Shown piece after piece: positions 17,757 to 26,174 of a DNA stretch of 64,000 nt. Both the position numbers and the translations under genes were made by a program. This DNA comes from Collinsella aerofaciens (GTDB taxonomy: Bacteria > Actinomycetota > Coriobacteriia > Coriobacteriales > Coriobacteriaceae), in contig NZ_JADMSU010000005.1 in assembly GCF_015561195.1 (NCBI RefSeq), positions 62,001-126,000 on the forward strand. Direction: 5' to 3'. Each line of letters opens with the position of its first letter. Position 1 is the first letter of the stretch. The notes beneath the pieces were generated by a model. That model did not search any database, was not told the DNA's origin, and saw only the letters and a program-made list of their open reading frames with translations.

Positions 17757-19046
17757 CTAGCAGATGCAGCCGTCGGCAAGCGTCTGTTTACCGCCGACAA
17801 ATACATCGGTGGCACGACCGGTGAGCGTGCGGCCGGCAAAACCGGAGTTCTCGGCGCGCGACTCGTAACCGTCCTCGCCAACCGTCCAGGTTGCGGAGGG
17901 GTCGAACACGGTCAGGTCGGCGACAGAGCCCGCCTTGACCTGAACCTGATCGAGGCCCAGAATCTCACGCGGCTTGATGGCCATGAGCTCGACCATGCGG
18001 CTCACGCTCATCTTGCCCGTGTTGACCAGCTCAGTGAGCACGAGCGACAGCGAAGTCTCGAGGCCAATCATTCCAAAGGGCGCGAGCTCGAACTCGCGGG
18101 CCTTCTCCCACGGGGTGTGGGGAGCGTGGTCGGTAACGATAGCGTCGACGGTACCGTCGATGACACCCTGACGGATGGCCTCGGCATCCTCGTCGGTGCG
18201 CAGCGGCGGATTGACCTTGAGCGAGGTGTTGTAGGTCTCGTCCAGGTCGTTCTCGGTCAGGAACATGTGGTGCGGGGTGGCCTCGCAGGTCACCTGGACA
18301 CCGGCAGCCTTACCGGCACGCACGAGCTCCAGGCCATGAGCGGTGGAGATGTGCTGGATGTGCAGCTTGGCACCGGTCAGCTTGGCAATCTCGATGTCGC
18401 GGGCAATCTGAAGCTCCTCGCCGGCGGCCGGCCAACCCTCGAGGGCCAGACGGGTCGAGACCTTGCCCTCGTTGATCTGGCCGTGGCCGACCAGATCCTC
18501 GTCCTGGCAGTGGCTCATAAAGACCTTGCCGAACATCTTGCCGTAGTCCATGCAGCGACGGAGCATGCCCGCGCCCTGCACGCCGCGACCATCGTCGGTG
18601 AAGGCGACGGCGCCGTGGGCGACCATATCGCCCATCTCGGACATGGCCTCGCCCTTAAGACCGCGGGTCATGGCGCCCGACGGATAGACGCGGCAGTGGC
18701 CGACCTCGGCAGCGCGGGACTTGACGAACTCCACGACGGTGCCGTTATCGGTGACGGGATCGGTGTTGGGCATGGCGCACACGCCGGTGAAGCCGCCCTT
18801 GGCAGCAGCGCGGGTGCCGCTCTCGATGTCCTCTTTGACCTCGTAGCCAGGCTCGCGCAGATGCACGTGCATATCCACCAGGCCGGGGACGAGGTACTTG
18901 CCGGAAAGGTCGCGGACCTCGGCTCCCTCGGCGGCGAGGTTTTCGCCGACCTCGGCGATCTTGTCACCGTCGATCAGGACGTCGACGACACCGTCAAGCT
19001 CGACGGACGGATCGACGACGTGGGCATTCTTAAGAAGCAAGGCCAT
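17757..19046 (-). CDS. pyrC: Dihydroorotase (class I)
   Basis: This 429-residue zinc amidohydrolase cyclises carbamoyl aspartate to dihydroorotate. It has the metal-binding DMHVHLREPG motif near residue 60, GFTGVCAMPNTDPVTDNG, and the late ATPHHMFLTEND and VTDHAPHTPWEK metal-site motifs. These mark an active class I enzyme and not a catalytically dead pseudo-dihydroorotase. The ATG at 19046 has GGAGGTG six bases upstream and lies inside the end of pyrB, a 17-base overlap. A 92-base gap separates it from pyrK. Confidence 0.95.
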   Translation of the reverse strand: MALLLKNAHVVDPSVELDGVVDVLIDGDKIAEVGENLAAEGAEVRDLSGKYLVPGLVDMHVHLREPGYEVKEDIESGTRAAAKGGFTGVCAMPNTDPVTDNGTVVEFVKSRAAEVGHCRVYPSGAMTRGLKGEAMSEMGDMVAHGAVAFTDDGRGVQGAGMLRRCMDYGKMFGKVFMSHCQDEDLVGHGQINEGKVSTRLALEGWPAAGEELQIARDIEIAKLTGAKLHIQHISTAHGLELVRAGKAAGVQVTCEATPHHMFLTENDLDETYNTSLKVNPPLRTDEDAEAIRQGVIDGTVDAIVTDHAPHTPWEKAREFELAPFGMIGLETSLSLVLTELVNTGKMSVSRMVELMAIKPREILGLDQVQVKAGSVADLTVFDPSATWTVGEDGYESRAENSGFAGRTLTGRATDVFVGGKQTLADGCIC

Positions 19047-19974
19047 TATCGGCACCTCCAAGCAGCAGATACAGGATAGCCATACGCACGCAGATACCGG
19101 CGTAGACCTGCTCCAGGATGACGGAGCGTTGCGGGTGGTCGGCCATATAGGAGTCGAACTCAACGCCGCGGTTGATGGGGCCCGGGTGGCAGATAATCGC
19201 ATCGGGCTTCATGAGCTTCTCGCGGTCCTTGGTCAGACCGAAGAGCTTGTGGTACTCGCGAATCGTGGGGAACGGTGCGCCCTCGAGGCGCTCCTGCTGC
19301 ACGCGCAACATGTAGACGACGTCCAGCTCGGGCAGGACGGAATCGAGGTCGCTCGTCACGTGGTCGCAGCCCAGGACCTCGGGCGCCGGCGGCAGCAGCG
19401 TGCCGGGGGCGACGGCGTAGGTCTCGCAGCCCATGATCTTAAGTGCGGGGATCAGCGAGCCGCACACGCGGGAGTGCGCGATATCGCCGACGACGGCGAC
19501 CTTCAGACCGTGGAAGTCACCCTTGTGCTCCCAGATGGTGTACAGGTCGAGCAGGGCCTGCGTAGGGTGGTTGTGCTTGCCGTCGCCGGCGCAGATGACG
19601 CTCGCGGGCGAGTTCTGCGTGACAATGTAGGGAGCACCGGCGTGCTTATCGCGAACGACGATGCAATCAATCTTGTAGGCGTTGAGGGTCTCGACGGTGT
19701 CGACGAGGCTCTCGCCCTTGACCGTGGAGGTCGAGGAGCCGCCAAAGTTGAGGCTGTCGGCCGAAAGGCGCTTCTCGGCGAGCTCGAAGGAGCTGCGGGT
19801 GCGCGTCGAGGGCTCGTTGAACATGTTGACGATGGTCTTGCCCTTGAGCGTGGGGACCTTCTTGATCGCACGCTCGTTGACCTCAGAGAACGCCTTGGCG
19901 GTCTCGAGGATGAGCTTGATGTCCTCTTCGGAGTACTCGGTAATGTCGATCAGGTGCTTATGGTTGAACGCCAC
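19030..19974 (-). CDS. pyrB: Aspartate carbamoyltransferase catalytic subunit
   Basis: This 314-residue enzyme condenses carbamoyl phosphate and aspartate. The carbamoyl-phosphate motif PSTRTRSSFE and the aspartate-side YMLRVQQER segment are present. No pyrI regulatory chain is adjacent, so it probably works unregulated by nucleotides, as in Bacillus. I prefer the GTG at 19974 (VAFNHKHLID), with GGGAGGTGA about eight bases upstream. A GTG at 19986 would sit on top of the Shine-Dalgarno sequence. Confidence 0.95.
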   Translation of the reverse strand: MAFNHKHLIDITEYSEEDIKLILETAKAFSEVNERAIKKVPTLKGKTIVNMFNEPSTRTRSSFELAEKRLSADSLNFGGSSTSTVKGESLVDTVETLNAYKIDCIVVRDKHAGAPYIVTQNSPASVICAGDGKHNHPTQALLDLYTIWEHKGDFHGLKVAVVGDIAHSRVCGSLIPALKIMGCETYAVAPGTLLPPAPEVLGCDHVTSDLDSVLPELDVVYMLRVQQERLEGAPFPTIREYHKLFGLTKDREKLMKPDAIICHPGPINRGVEFDSYMADHPQRSVILEQVYAGICVRMAILYLLLGGADNGLAS

Positions 19975-19978
19975 GGTA

Positions 19979-20788
<810 letters not shown>

Positions 20789-20794
20789 TAAACC

Positions 20795-20823
20795 TATATA
20801 TATTTGTGGGACGAGCTTGAAAA
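20795..20823 (-). promoter_or_regulatory. Probable promoter of the pyr operon
   Basis: TTTTCA and TATATA are separated by 17 bases on the minus strand, placing transcription start near 20788. The -35 overlaps the -35 of the divergent rpmB promoter at 20817-20822. Confidence 0.5.
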
Positions 20824-20845
20824 CGCACGCACGAGCTGGCATAAT
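20817..20845 (+). promoter_or_regulatory. Upstream promoter (P1) of rpmB
   Basis: TTGAAA and CATAAT are separated by exactly 17 bases, a good housekeeping promoter reading toward rpmB. Its -35 shares bases with the pyr operon -35 on the other strand. Confidence 0.65.
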
Positions 20846-20950
20846 CCCCCCTGCTGCACGCAAATCGGATCTACGTCCAGGGCCGTAGCGTGGGCACTAT
20901 CGCCAAAAGAGGAATATCTCTGTGTAGATTGCGCACAGGGAGTGACTTCT

Positions 20951-20960
20951 GTGCTATAGT
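20951..20960 (+). promoter_or_regulatory. Extended -10 promoter (P2) of rpmB
   Basis: GTGCTATAGT is an extended -10 (TGC plus TATAGT), 55 bases before the rpmB start. The same ten bases precede rpsT on the minus strand. TTGCGC lies 20 bases upstream, too far for a canonical -35. Confidence 0.6.
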
Positions 20961-21014
20961 TCAGGCTTGTTTGTTAACGCGACATGTTCGTTTGTCGCCC
21001 AAGGAGGGTCAGTT

Positions 21015-21203
21015 ATGTCCAAAGTTTGCGAAGTTTGCGGTAAGCACCCCGTTGCCGGTCGCTCCATCAGCCACTCTCACCGCGTCACCAACCGTAAGTT
21101 CCGCCCCAACATCCAGCGCGTCTACGTCGTCGTCGATGGTCACCGTCGCAAGATGAACGTTTGCTCCACCTGCCTCAAGTCCGGCAAGGTTGCGCGCTCC
21201 TAA
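21015..21203 (+). CDS. rpmB: 50S ribosomal protein L28
   Basis: This 62-residue protein of the large ribosomal subunit is of the cysteine-containing type. CEVC near the N-terminus and CSTCLKSGK near the C-terminus form a probable zinc site, and the RSISHSHRVTNRKFRPN core is typical. AAGGAGGG lies six bases before the ATG at 21015; the open frame upstream of it is not conserved. It is divergent from the pyr operon and is followed by a strong terminator. Confidence 0.95.
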   Translation: MSKVCEVCGKHPVAGRSISHSHRVTNRKFRPNIQRVYVVVDGHRRKMNVCSTCLKSGKVARS

Positions 21204-21273
21204 ATAAGGTCTTACCAACAAGTACCTCGGACTCTCCGGGTCAAAGACCTCGCGTTCATATAGAACTTACCAA

Positions 21274-21305
21274 AGGCGTCCTCCCCCACGGAGGGCGCCT
21301 TTTTG
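21274..21305 (+). terminator. Rho-independent terminator of rpmB
   Basis: AGGCG-t-CCTC pairs with GAGG-g-CGCCT (21274-21300), followed by a T-run. The left end of the transposase element begins three bases later. Confidence 0.9.
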
Positions 21306-21307
21306 CA

Positions 21308-21356
21308 CTCATTGGGGACAGACTTACATGAGTGTTTTCACGCATTGGGGACAGAC
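21308..21356 (+). repeat. Left end: two direct GGGGACAGAC boxes with central hairpin
   Basis: ATTGGGGACAGAC occurs at 21311-21323 and again at 21344-21356, 33 bp apart. Between them ATGAGTG-TTTT-CACGCAT forms a hairpin with one mismatch. Confidence 0.75.
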
Positions 21357-21389
21357 GTAACGCATGCCGGCAGCGGTTCGGCCCCTGCC

Positions 21390-22166
21390 TCACGCTGCAT
21401 CCTTCCAGCCTGCAGTAGCCTTGGTCACGCTTGTGGCGCCGATACCGGTGATACGGGCAATTTGCTTGACCGTGAGATGTGCCCGCCTGAGCCTCAGCAG
21501 GCAGGCATCGCGTTCGGGGCGTGGCAGGGCCTTGAGCAACGCAGGATCTATGCTCGTCAGGACTTCGCGCGCAACGAAAAGGGCCTCCTCATCGGGGATC
21601 CGCCGGCGCGGAAGAACCTCCACTGACCAGATGCGCCCGGCAACTTTCTTGAGATGCTCGCAATAGCGACGGGAGCCTCCGACAACATCAAGCATAGGGG
21701 CCGCATCACAGATGTCAAAGGGATCATAGCCCAGCTGATACGCCTTATAGCTTGACCAGCGGTACGCCTCGAGCGAGTCAAGCGCACCCTTCACGGGATT
21801 GAGATGAATATAGTCGAGCAGCTGCACTGCCTGCGTGTCCGACTCAACCGCGACCCGCGAATAGCGATTGTCAAACAGATGGCCCGTTCTTCCCGTTTTC
21901 CCATTGAAATACTTGGCATACGCCGTCAGCGCGCACTGCATTGCCTTTGAAAGGTTGTCATATGGGTCATCAACCATCAAATGGAAGTGGTTGTCCATAA
22001 GACACCAGGCCAACACCGCCACGTCATGGCACGCAAACCTGTCCGATATGTCCGATAGGAAACGATAGCGGTCGGAATCATCTTCAAAAATGATCTGTTT
22101 GGAGTTACCGCGGTCAAAGACGTGGTAATAGCCGGTGAGCGAAATTTCGCGGGCGCATCGGGGCAT
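21390..22166 (-). CDS. REP-associated tyrosine transposase (Y1/IS200-like, HUH)
   Basis: This 258-residue protein belongs to the Y1 transposase superfamily, in the REP-associated (RAYT) branch. It opens with ISLTGYYHVFDRGNSKQ, has the metal-binding HUH motif in MDNHFHLMV near residue 60, and the candidate catalytic tyrosine lies in GHLFDNRYSRVAVES. A C-terminal helix-turn-helix (LTVKQIARITGIGATSVTKAT) follows and is a common RAYT add-on. The ATG at 22166 has AAGGAGAGAC just upstream. It is flanked by GGGACAGAC repeat boxes, the expected substrate. It appears intact. Confidence 0.88.
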   Translation of the reverse strand: MPRCAREISLTGYYHVFDRGNSKQIIFEDDSDRYRFLSDISDRFACHDVAVLAWCLMDNHFHLMVDDPYDNLSKAMQCALTAYAKYFNGKTGRTGHLFDNRYSRVAVESDTQAVQLLDYIHLNPVKGALDSLEAYRWSSYKAYQLGYDPFDICDAAPMLDVVGGSRRYCEHLKKVAGRIWSVEVLPRRRIPDEEALFVAREVLTSIDPALLKALPRPERDACLLRLRRAHLTVKQIARITGIGATSVTKATAGWKDAA

Positions 22167-22296
22167 GGTCTCTCCTTTCAAAGCCGTACAGGCAACACCT
22201 AAAAGGAGAGAAGAAACGCGAAATGCTGAGGCTGTGACCTATTTATATCCAATCAGCGACAAAAACAGGCCCAAAACGACAAAATCGCAAATCGAT

Positions 22297-22345
22297 GTCT
22301 GTCCCAAATGAGTGAAACCACTCATGTAAGTCTGTCCCCAATGAG
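22297..22345 (-). repeat. Right end: two direct GGGACAGAC boxes with central hairpin
   Basis: GTCTGTCCCAAAT (22297-22309) and GTCTGTCCCCAAT (22330-22342) are 33 bp apart, mirroring the left end. ATGAGTG-aaac-CACTCAT between them is a perfect 7-bp hairpin. Confidence 0.75.
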
Positions 22346-22376
22346 CGGGGCGATGCACTGGCAGATAGTTTTAGTT

Positions 22377-22404
22377 AAAACGCTTCAGTTTATTGAAGCG
22401 TTTT
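22377..22404. other. Hairpin between the transposase element and adhE
   Basis: AAAACGCTTCA (22377-22387) pairs perfectly with TGAAGCGTTTT (22394-22404) around a six-base loop. Its A/T-rich arms would let it act as a bidirectional terminator, or as an operator upstream of adhE. The 331-base gap 22167-22497 otherwise holds only the right repeat end and the adhE promoter. Confidence 0.5.
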
Positions 22405-22448
22405 AGTATGCCTTTTACGGGAATCTTACCGTTCGCCGAATTATTTCT

Positions 22449-22457
22449 TGCTATCAT
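22449..22457 (+). promoter_or_regulatory. Extended -10 promoter of adhE
   Basis: TGCTATCAT lies 41 bases before the adhE start codon. The same extended -10 form occurs upstream of rpsB. No good -35 is visible. Confidence 0.5.
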
Positions 22458-22497
22458 GCAAGGCGTAGGGTAAATCTCCGATCGCAAGGAGACACAA

Positions 22498-25146
22498 ATG
22501 GTGAAAAAGTCACCGGAAAACACTACTCCCGCAATTGTGGACAACGTAGAGGCGCTTGAGGCCAAGCTCGCTCAGATGCGAGAGGCCCAGGCGCTTTTTG
22601 CTACGTACACGCAGGAGCAGGTCGACAAGATCTTCTATGAGGCCGCCATGGCCGCCAACAAGGCTCGTATCCCGTTGGCGAAGATGGCCATCGAGGAGAC
22701 CGGCCGCGGCGTTCTTGAGGACAAGGTCATCAAGAACCACTACGCCGCAGAGTACATCTACAACGCTTACAAGAACACCAAGACCTGTGGCGTTCTGGAG
22801 CGCGACGAGGCTTATGGCATCACCAAGATCGCCGAGCCCATCGGCATCGTGGGCGCCGTCATCCCGACGACCAACCCCACCTCCACCGCGATCTTCAAGA
22901 CGCTGATCTGCCTGAAGACCCGCAACGCCATCATCATCTCCCCGCACCCGGCTGCCGCCAAGTGCACCATCGCCGCCGCCAAGCTCGTGCTTGACGCCGC
23001 CGTCAAGGCCGGCGCCCCCGAGGGCATCATCGGCTGGGTCGATGTCCCCTCCATCGAGCTGACCAACATGGTCATGCGCGACGTCGACATCATCCTCGCC
23101 ACCGGTGGCCCGGGCATGGTCAAGGCCGCTTACTCCTCGGGCAAGCCCGCCCTGGGCGTTGGCGCCGGTAACACCCCGGTCGTCATCGACGACACCGCCG
23201 ACGTACTGCTCGCCGTCAACTCCATCATCCACTCCAAGACCTTCGACAACGGCATGATCTGCGCTTCCGAGCAGTCCGTGACCGTCATCGACACCATCTA
23301 TGACCAGGTCAAGGCCGAGTTCCAGAAGCGCGGCTGCTACTTCGTCAAGCAGGGTGCCGAGATGGAGGCCCTGCGTGCCGCCATGTTCAAGAACGGCGCC
23401 CTCGATCACCGCATCCCCGGCATGGCTGCCGCCAAGATCGCCGAGCTCGCCGGCATCGAGGTTCCCGCCAAGACCAAGATCCTGATCGCCGAGGTCACCT
23501 CCACCGACCCCGCCAAGGAGGAGTTCTCCCACGAGAAGCTCTCCCCGGTCCTGGCCATGTACCACGCCAAGGACTTCCAGGAGGCCGTCGACAAGGCCGA
23601 GCACCTGGTGCTCGCCGGTGGCCCGGGCCACACCGCCTCTCTGTACGTGCACCCCGCCCAGGCCGAGAAGATCAGCCTGTTCGAGCACGTCATGAAGGCC
23701 TGCCGTATCGTCATCAACACCCCGTCTTCGCACGGCGGCATCGGTGACCTGTACAACTTTGGCATGAAGCCGTCTCTGACCCTGGGCTGCGGCTCCTGGG
23801 GCGGCAACTCCGTCTCCGAGAACGTTGGGGTGAAGCACTTGATCAACGTTAAGACTGTGGCTGAGCGCCGTGAGAACATGCTGTGGTTCCGCGCTCCCGA
23901 GAAGGTCTACTTCAAGAAGGGTTCCACGCCCGTCGCTCTCGACGAGCTCGGTACCGTCATGGGCAAGAAGCGCGCCTTCATCGTCACCGACCAGTTCCTC
24001 TTCAAGAATGGCAACACCCGCGCCATCGAGGCCAAGCTCGACGAGATGGGCATCGCCCACGACTGCTTCTACGACGTCGAGCCCGATCCGTCGCTGCAGT
24101 GCGCACGTCGCGGCGCCAAGCAGATGGCTCTCTTTGAGCCGGACGTCATCATCGCCGTCGGCGGTGGCTCCGCTATGGACGCCGGCAAGATCATGTGGAT
24201 GATGTACGAGCACCCCGAGTGCAAGTTTGAGGACATGGCCATGGACTTCATGGACATCCGCAAGCGTATCTTCACCTTCCCCGAGATGGGCAAGAAGGCC
24301 TACTTCGTCGCCGTCCCGACCTCTTCGGGTACCGGCTCCGAGTGCACGCCGTTCGCCATCATCACCGACAAGGAGACCGGCATCAAGTGGCCGCTCGCCG
24401 ACTACGCGCTGCTCCCCAACATGGCTATCGTCGACGCCGACAACTGCATGACCGCCCCGCGCGGCTTGACCGCTGCCTCCGGCATCGACGTCATGACCCA
24501 CGCCATCGAGTCCTACGTCTCCATCATGGCTTCCGACTACACCAAGGGCCTCTCCGAGCGCGCTGCTAAGCTCGTCTTCGAGAACCTGCCCTCCAGCTTC
24601 ACGAACGGCGCCAAGGACCCGCATGCCCGCGAGGAGATGCACAACGCCTCCTGCATGGCCGGTATGGCCTTCGCCAACGCTTTCCTGGGCCTCAACCACT
24701 CCATGGCCCACAAGCTCGGCGCTTTCCATCACCTGCCTCACGGCCTCGCCAACGCCGTCATCCTGACCCGCGTCATGCGCTACAACGCCGCCGAGGCTCC
24801 CGTCAAGATGGGTACCTTCTCCCAGTATCCTTACCCCAACGCGCTGCACAACTACGCCGAGATGGCCAAGTACTGCGGCATCGAGGGCAAGGACGACAAG
24901 GAGGTCTTCGAGAACTTCATCACGAAGCTCGAGGAGCTCAAGGACTTCATCGGCGTCAAGAAGACCATCGCCGACTACGGTGTTGACGAGCAGTACTTCC
25001 TCGACACCCTCGACGAGATGACCGAGCAGGCATTCAACGACCAGTGCACCGGCGCCAACCCGCGCTACCCGCTCATGAGCGAGATCAAGGAGCTCTACCT
25101 GGACGCCTACTACGGCCGCGAGCCTCAGGACTACGCCGTCTGCTAG
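22498..25146 (+). CDS. adhE: Bifunctional aldehyde-alcohol dehydrogenase AdhE
   Basis: This 882-residue fermentative enzyme reduces acetyl-CoA to acetaldehyde and then to ethanol, regenerating NAD+ twice. The N-terminal CoA-acylating aldehyde dehydrogenase has its catalytic Cys255 in FDNGMICASEQ. The C-terminal iron-dependent alcohol dehydrogenase shows GGGSAMDAGK and the iron-ligand region GLNHSMAHKLGAFHHLPHG. AAGGAG precedes the ATG by six bases. The strongly biased codon usage (many C- or G-ending codons) suggests high expression. Enzymes of this family form spirosomes; nothing in this sequence argues against that. Confidence 0.97.
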   Translation: MVKKSPENTTPAIVDNVEALEAKLAQMREAQALFATYTQEQVDKIFYEAAMAANKARIPLAKMAIEETGRGVLEDKVIKNHYAAEYIYNAYKNTKTCGVLERDEAYGITKIAEPIGIVGAVIPTTNPTSTAIFKTLICLKTRNAIIISPHPAAAKCTIAAAKLVLDAAVKAGAPEGIIGWVDVPSIELTNMVMRDVDIILATGGPGMVKAAYSSGKPALGVGAGNTPVVIDDTADVLLAVNSIIHSKTFDNGMICASEQSVTVIDTIYDQVKAEFQKRGCYFVKQGAEMEALRAAMFKNGALDHRIPGMAAAKIAELAGIEVPAKTKILIAEVTSTDPAKEEFSHEKLSPVLAMYHAKDFQEAVDKAEHLVLAGGPGHTASLYVHPAQAEKISLFEHVMKACRIVINTPSSHGGIGDLYNFGMKPSLTLGCGSWGGNSVSENVGVKHLINVKTVAERRENMLWFRAPEKVYFKKGSTPVALDELGTVMGKKRAFIVTDQFLFKNGNTRAIEAKLDEMGIAHDCFYDVEPDPSLQCARRGAKQMALFEPDVIIAVGGGSAMDAGKIMWMMYEHPECKFEDMAMDFMDIRKRIFTFPEMGKKAYFVAVPTSSGTGSECTPFAIITDKETGIKWPLADYALLPNMAIVDADNCMTAPRGLTAASGIDVMTHAIESYVSIMASDYTKGLSERAAKLVFENLPSSFTNGAKDPHAREEMHNASCMAGMAFANAFLGLNHSMAHKLGAFHHLPHGLANAVILTRVMRYNAAEAPVKMGTFSQYPYPNALHNYAEMAKYCGIEGKDDKEVFENFITKLEELKDFIGVKKTIADYGVDEQYFLDTLDEMTEQAFNDQCTGANPRYPLMSEIKELYLDAYYGREPQDYAVC

Positions 25147-25167
25147 TTTTAGCACGGTTTTTAACGG

Positions 25168-25198
25168 CGGGGGTGCACGGGTGTTTCACACACCCCCG
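25168..25198 (+). other. Hairpin between adhE and the kinase gene
   Basis: CGGGGGTG (25168-25175) pairs with CACCCCCG (25191-25198). No T-run follows, so it may stabilise the adhE mRNA or reduce read-through without fully terminating. Confidence 0.45.
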
Positions 25199-25234
25199 TC
25201 GTCGCTTCTATCGCATCGTTGAAAGGATGCAACC

Positions 25235-25999
25235 ATGCTGCTACCCGATTCCAAGACCGAGCTCGTCCGCCGTGGCAACAAGGTCGTTTACGACCTGGGC
25301 GACAAGATCGTCAAGGTCTTTAACGAGACCAAGCCCGTCTCCGACGTGTTCAACGAGGCTTTGAATCTTGCCCGCATCAATGAGTGCGGCATCCGCAGCC
25401 CCAAGGCTTTCGAGGTTTCCCAGCTCGAGAACGCCAACGGCTGGGCGCTCGTGACCGAGAAGGTTCCGGGCACCACCCTTGCCGAGAAGATGACTGCCGA
25501 GCCCCAGCGCTTTGGTGAGTACCTCGAGATGTTCGTCGACCTCCAGATCGAGATCCACGGCTACACCTCCCCGCTGCTCAACCGTCAGCGCGACAAGTTC
25601 GCCCGCATGATCGACAGCCTTGATCAGCTCAATGCCACCACGCGCTACAACCTTCAGGAGCGTCTGGACGGCATGACCAAGGAGTTCAAGGTCTGCCACG
25701 GCGACTTCAACCCCTCCAACGTCATCGTCGGCGACGACGGCCAGCTCTATGTGTGCGACTGGGCACACGCCACCCAGGGCTCCCCTGCTGCCGACGTTGC
25801 CACCACCTACCTGCTCTTTGCCCTCAACAGCAAGGATCAGGCTGAGGCCTACCTGGAGCTCTACTGCGACCGCGCCGACATGCCCATGCAGGTCGTGCGT
25901 CAGTGGACGAGCATCGTCGCCGCTTCCGAGCTCGCTCGTAAGCGCAACGTGAACGATGAGTTCCTTAAGAACTGGATCGACGTCGTCGATTATCAGTAG
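25235..25999 (+). CDS. Aminoglycoside-phosphotransferase-fold kinase, substrate unknown
   Basis: This 254-residue protein has the APH/choline-kinase fold. A short N-lobe carries the nucleotide-binding lysine in KIVKVFNE. The catalytic loop is CHGDFNPSNVIVG near 152-164, and the metal-binding Asp lies in YVCDWAHATQG. The family phosphorylates small molecules such as choline, sugars or antibiotics, and nothing here points to one substrate. AAGGATGCAACC precedes the ATG. It lies 88 bases after adhE on the same strand and may be co-transcribed. It looks chromosomal and housekeeping-like, so I do not call it a resistance gene. Confidence 0.75.
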   Translation: MLLPDSKTELVRRGNKVVYDLGDKIVKVFNETKPVSDVFNEALNLARINECGIRSPKAFEVSQLENANGWALVTEKVPGTTLAEKMTAEPQRFGEYLEMFVDLQIEIHGYTSPLLNRQRDKFARMIDSLDQLNATTRYNLQERLDGMTKEFKVCHGDFNPSNVIVGDDGQLYVCDWAHATQGSPAADVATTYLLFALNSKDQAEAYLELYCDRADMPMQVVRQWTSIVAASELARKRNVNDEFLKNWIDVVDYQ

Positions 26000-26035
26000 T
26001 ATCTGAGCGATTTATTTCGCATCGGAGGCACAAGA

Positions 26036-26067
26036 AACCCCACAGCTCATATGGGCTGTGGGGTTTT
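26036..26067 (+). terminator. Rho-independent terminator after the kinase gene
   Basis: AACCCCACAGC (26036-26046) pairs with GCTGTGGGGTT (26055-26065), followed by TT and a C/T-rich stretch. Confidence 0.85.
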
Positions 26068-26095
26068 CCTTTACCCATCGAGTTTATTCACGCAA

Positions 26096-26142
26096 CAAAA
26101 TAGACTGCTCCGCATCTCTTCCTAAGAGAGATACGGAGCAGT
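26096..26142 (-). terminator. Rho-independent terminator after proS
   Basis: A long stem with single-base interruptions (26104-26120 with 26124-26142) is followed on the minus strand by CTATTTTG. It ends the pyrH-to-proS gene series. Confidence 0.85.
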
Positions 26143-26174
26143 CACGCAATTACATCTAATAGCAGAAACGTCGA

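Larger units (their letters stand above)
21308..22345. mobile_element. REP-associated transposase element with mirror-image ends
   Basis: A ~1.04 kb unit is bounded by a perfect 27-bp inverted repeat (21308-21334 and 22319-22345) and contains one Y1 transposase gene. Each end carries two direct copies of a GGGACAGAC-type box exactly 33 bp apart, so four boxes frame the gene. I see no target-site duplication, consistent with IS200/RAYT chemistry. The element lies directly behind the rpmB terminator and ahead of adhE. Confidence 0.75.

Noticed and set aside
22510-25155. An 881-codon minus-strand open frame under adhE
   Set aside because: It mirrors the strongly biased codon usage of adhE and has no start context or domain.
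25168-25198. The hairpin after adhE as a full terminator
   Set aside because: No T-run follows on either strand, so it is listed only as a hairpin.
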